From NCBI RefSeq assembly GCF_021155775.2, contig NC_060235.2, forward strand, positions 39,410,607 through 39,474,606: a stretch of 64,000 bases of DNA. The letters run 5' to 3'. The stretch's first letter is position 1, and the number at the start of each line of letters is the position of its first letter. Below, piece by piece: positions 62,538 to 64,000 of the stretch. Source of the DNA: Neodiprion pinetum (taxonomy: Eukaryota; Arthropoda; Insecta; Hymenoptera; Diprionidae). Made by a program: the position numbers and the translations under genes. Below the pieces are notes generated by a model. The model was not told the origin of the DNA. It saw only the letters and a list, made by a program, of their open reading frames with translations, and did no database searches.

Positions 62538-64000
62538 CGCAACCCTTCGTCGATATTACAAGTTGGTTCAGTCAGGGGAAAAAGAGGGGTTAGACACCTT
62601 AAATAAAAGGAAAACCCCGAACACTGTGAAGTTGCAGATGGTCTCAATGCTGGATTATCGATACGGGTTTGGGCTATTCGATACTGCGCAACTTCACGCA
62701 GAACTATGATTGGCCCGCGATGAGGTGGTCGCAACGTTTCGACCAATCACGGCTCTCGACTTCTGGCTGCAGTGCAGGTCGCGTTGTTATCGGTTGGTGA
62801 ACACACCGCGTAGCATTTAAATCTCGAACGAATGAGCGGTGGCGCCAGTGTCCACAATTTTTGATTACGTCAGTCGGATGAATCCGGCTGAACTTATTAA
62901 ATCTGATTTACGGTGGCCAGGCGTCAGCCATTTGCCAGTGAGATTTTGAGACCATGATGTACCCAGTGTAATAAAAGACTCATGCGGGTATTTAAGCGAA
63001 TGCGAAAAACCACGCGAGTTATTACCGCTCAACGCAATGAAGGAAATCGCTCGTAACTGTCTTTTTAAAGTTTTTCGTAACGCGGTTCATTGACTGCTTT
63101 CTATCAAAGAAAAACGGTACTTTCCCCTTTATATTGCAGACAATATGGTATACGCACATTTAACGATGAAAATTATGCAGCAAACTTCGCGCTAGATTAT
63201 GTGTTTAAGGAACAGGACGGAAGTAACGAATAAACGCAAGAGGTTTTCACGCTACTATCGATGAGCATTATAACGGAACGGAAAAAGAAACTACCAGGAA
63301 ATGATTCCATTGGACAGTTTTTTTTCAACGTATAGATTATCGATTCAATCGAACTCCGAGAATAATTTGATTTTAAAGGATGTCAAAAATATTTCATATT
63401 CGAATGATCCGATGACCTTGCACGTAACGGACGTCGAATCAATTGGGTGACATGCAGACTGTGGCTTTCATTTCGCGGAGGCGCGCTGTGTGTTCCTAAA
63501 AAGGTATAATGCCAGCACTACAAATTAGCCTTATCGACGCTCTCCGTCACTCGTGTGACTTTTTTGCCATTTCCTATCTCTCTTGAAAGTGAAACTCACA
63601 GTACTGGCAACATATTTCGGAACACATCCCCCAATGTTGCCACAACAGTCTCGTAACTCTCATCCATGCGTTACTGACTTGAATCAGAACTGTTTTCGCA
63701 ATATTTTTTTCACTTCTATCGACACCACACTCGATCTAACGAATTCAATGAAACGCCTGAAACCAACTTCAGAGTCTAGAATTTAAAAGCTCAATCGAAT
63801 CAACCACTCGATAGCTACTTAAGGTTCCTATAAACCAGATGAGTGGTTGTCTGAGGGGAGAATTTGCGATTAAAAATGCGTCGAGGTGGTCGTAAAGCTG
63901 ACGTCATCGCGTGACAAGCATCCTACAAGATTAAGGATCTTGGAATGTGATGACGTCAGTAGTCATCTTCCACGTTCTGCTAGCGTCCAGACGTTCGATA
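62538..64000. other. Upstream region of Dld; no gene recognised
   Basis: It begins at the Dld start codon and probably contains the Dld leader and promoter. A moderately GC-rich segment at about 62.7-62.9 kb is the best promoter candidate. I see no conserved coding exon on either strand to the end of the window. Confidence 0.45.
63899..63958. promoter_or_regulatory. Two perfect CRE/ATF palindromes
   Basis: TGACGTCA occurs at 63899-63906 and again at 63951-63958, 52 bp apart. The octamer is the full cAMP-response element bound by CREB/ATF bZIP dimers. The sites are seen directly; any regulatory role, or the gene concerned (possibly one outside the window), is inference. Confidence 0.4.

Overview
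This is a eukaryotic nuclear window, almost certainly from an insect. It is AT-rich and spliced, with GT-AG introns from under 100 bp to 13 kb and no operons. The five protein genes are all animal families, and one is an innexin of the arthropod Inx3 type. A hymenopteran such as a sawfly is my best guess, but that is inference. I joined exons by hand from splice signals, phase continuity and family similarity; every junction listed keeps the frame.

Layout: (1) 173-6184 (+), 3' part of cystinosin, the lysosomal cystine/H+ exporter. (2) 6.2-13.2 kb, apparently noncoding, with a 60-bp minisatellite at 7.24-7.68 kb. (3) 13340-24033 (+), complete starry night/flamingo (CELSR-type cadherin adhesion GPCR, about 3163 aa), with 6.75 kb of ectodomain in one exon. 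(4) 24.1-26.3 kb, convergent 3' ends. (5) 58319-26277 (-), complete sponge (DOCK3/4-type Rac/Rap exchange factor, 18 coding exons, about 1911 aa). Its first coding exon is 37 nt and lies 10.5 kb from the second. (6) 42210-44434 (+), complete Innexin 3 (396 aa), nested antisense inside the 13.3-kb intron 4 of sponge. (7) 62537-59237 (-), complete mitochondrial dihydrolipoamide dehydrogenase (502 aa), with one GC-AG intron. (8) 62.5-64.0 kb, upstream DNA with two perfect CRE/ATF palindromes at the very end.

Starry night (planar polarity), sponge (Rac/Rap signalling) and Innexin 3 (gap junctions) all act at cell-cell contacts or the cortex, and all three end in a class I PDZ-ligand-like C-terminus. 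Cystinosin and Dld are housekeeping metabolic genes. No shared operon or pathway is implied.

The least ordinary signals are: a possible 7-nt alternative exon that would switch the starry night tail between PDZ-binding and non-binding forms; an alanine at the GPS cleavage position of starry night; an 18-nt microexon in sponge; and a cluster of four long inverted-repeat (foldback/MITE-like) elements in sponge intron 1. I found no prokaryotic features, CRISPR, viral genes or convincing tRNA/rRNA.
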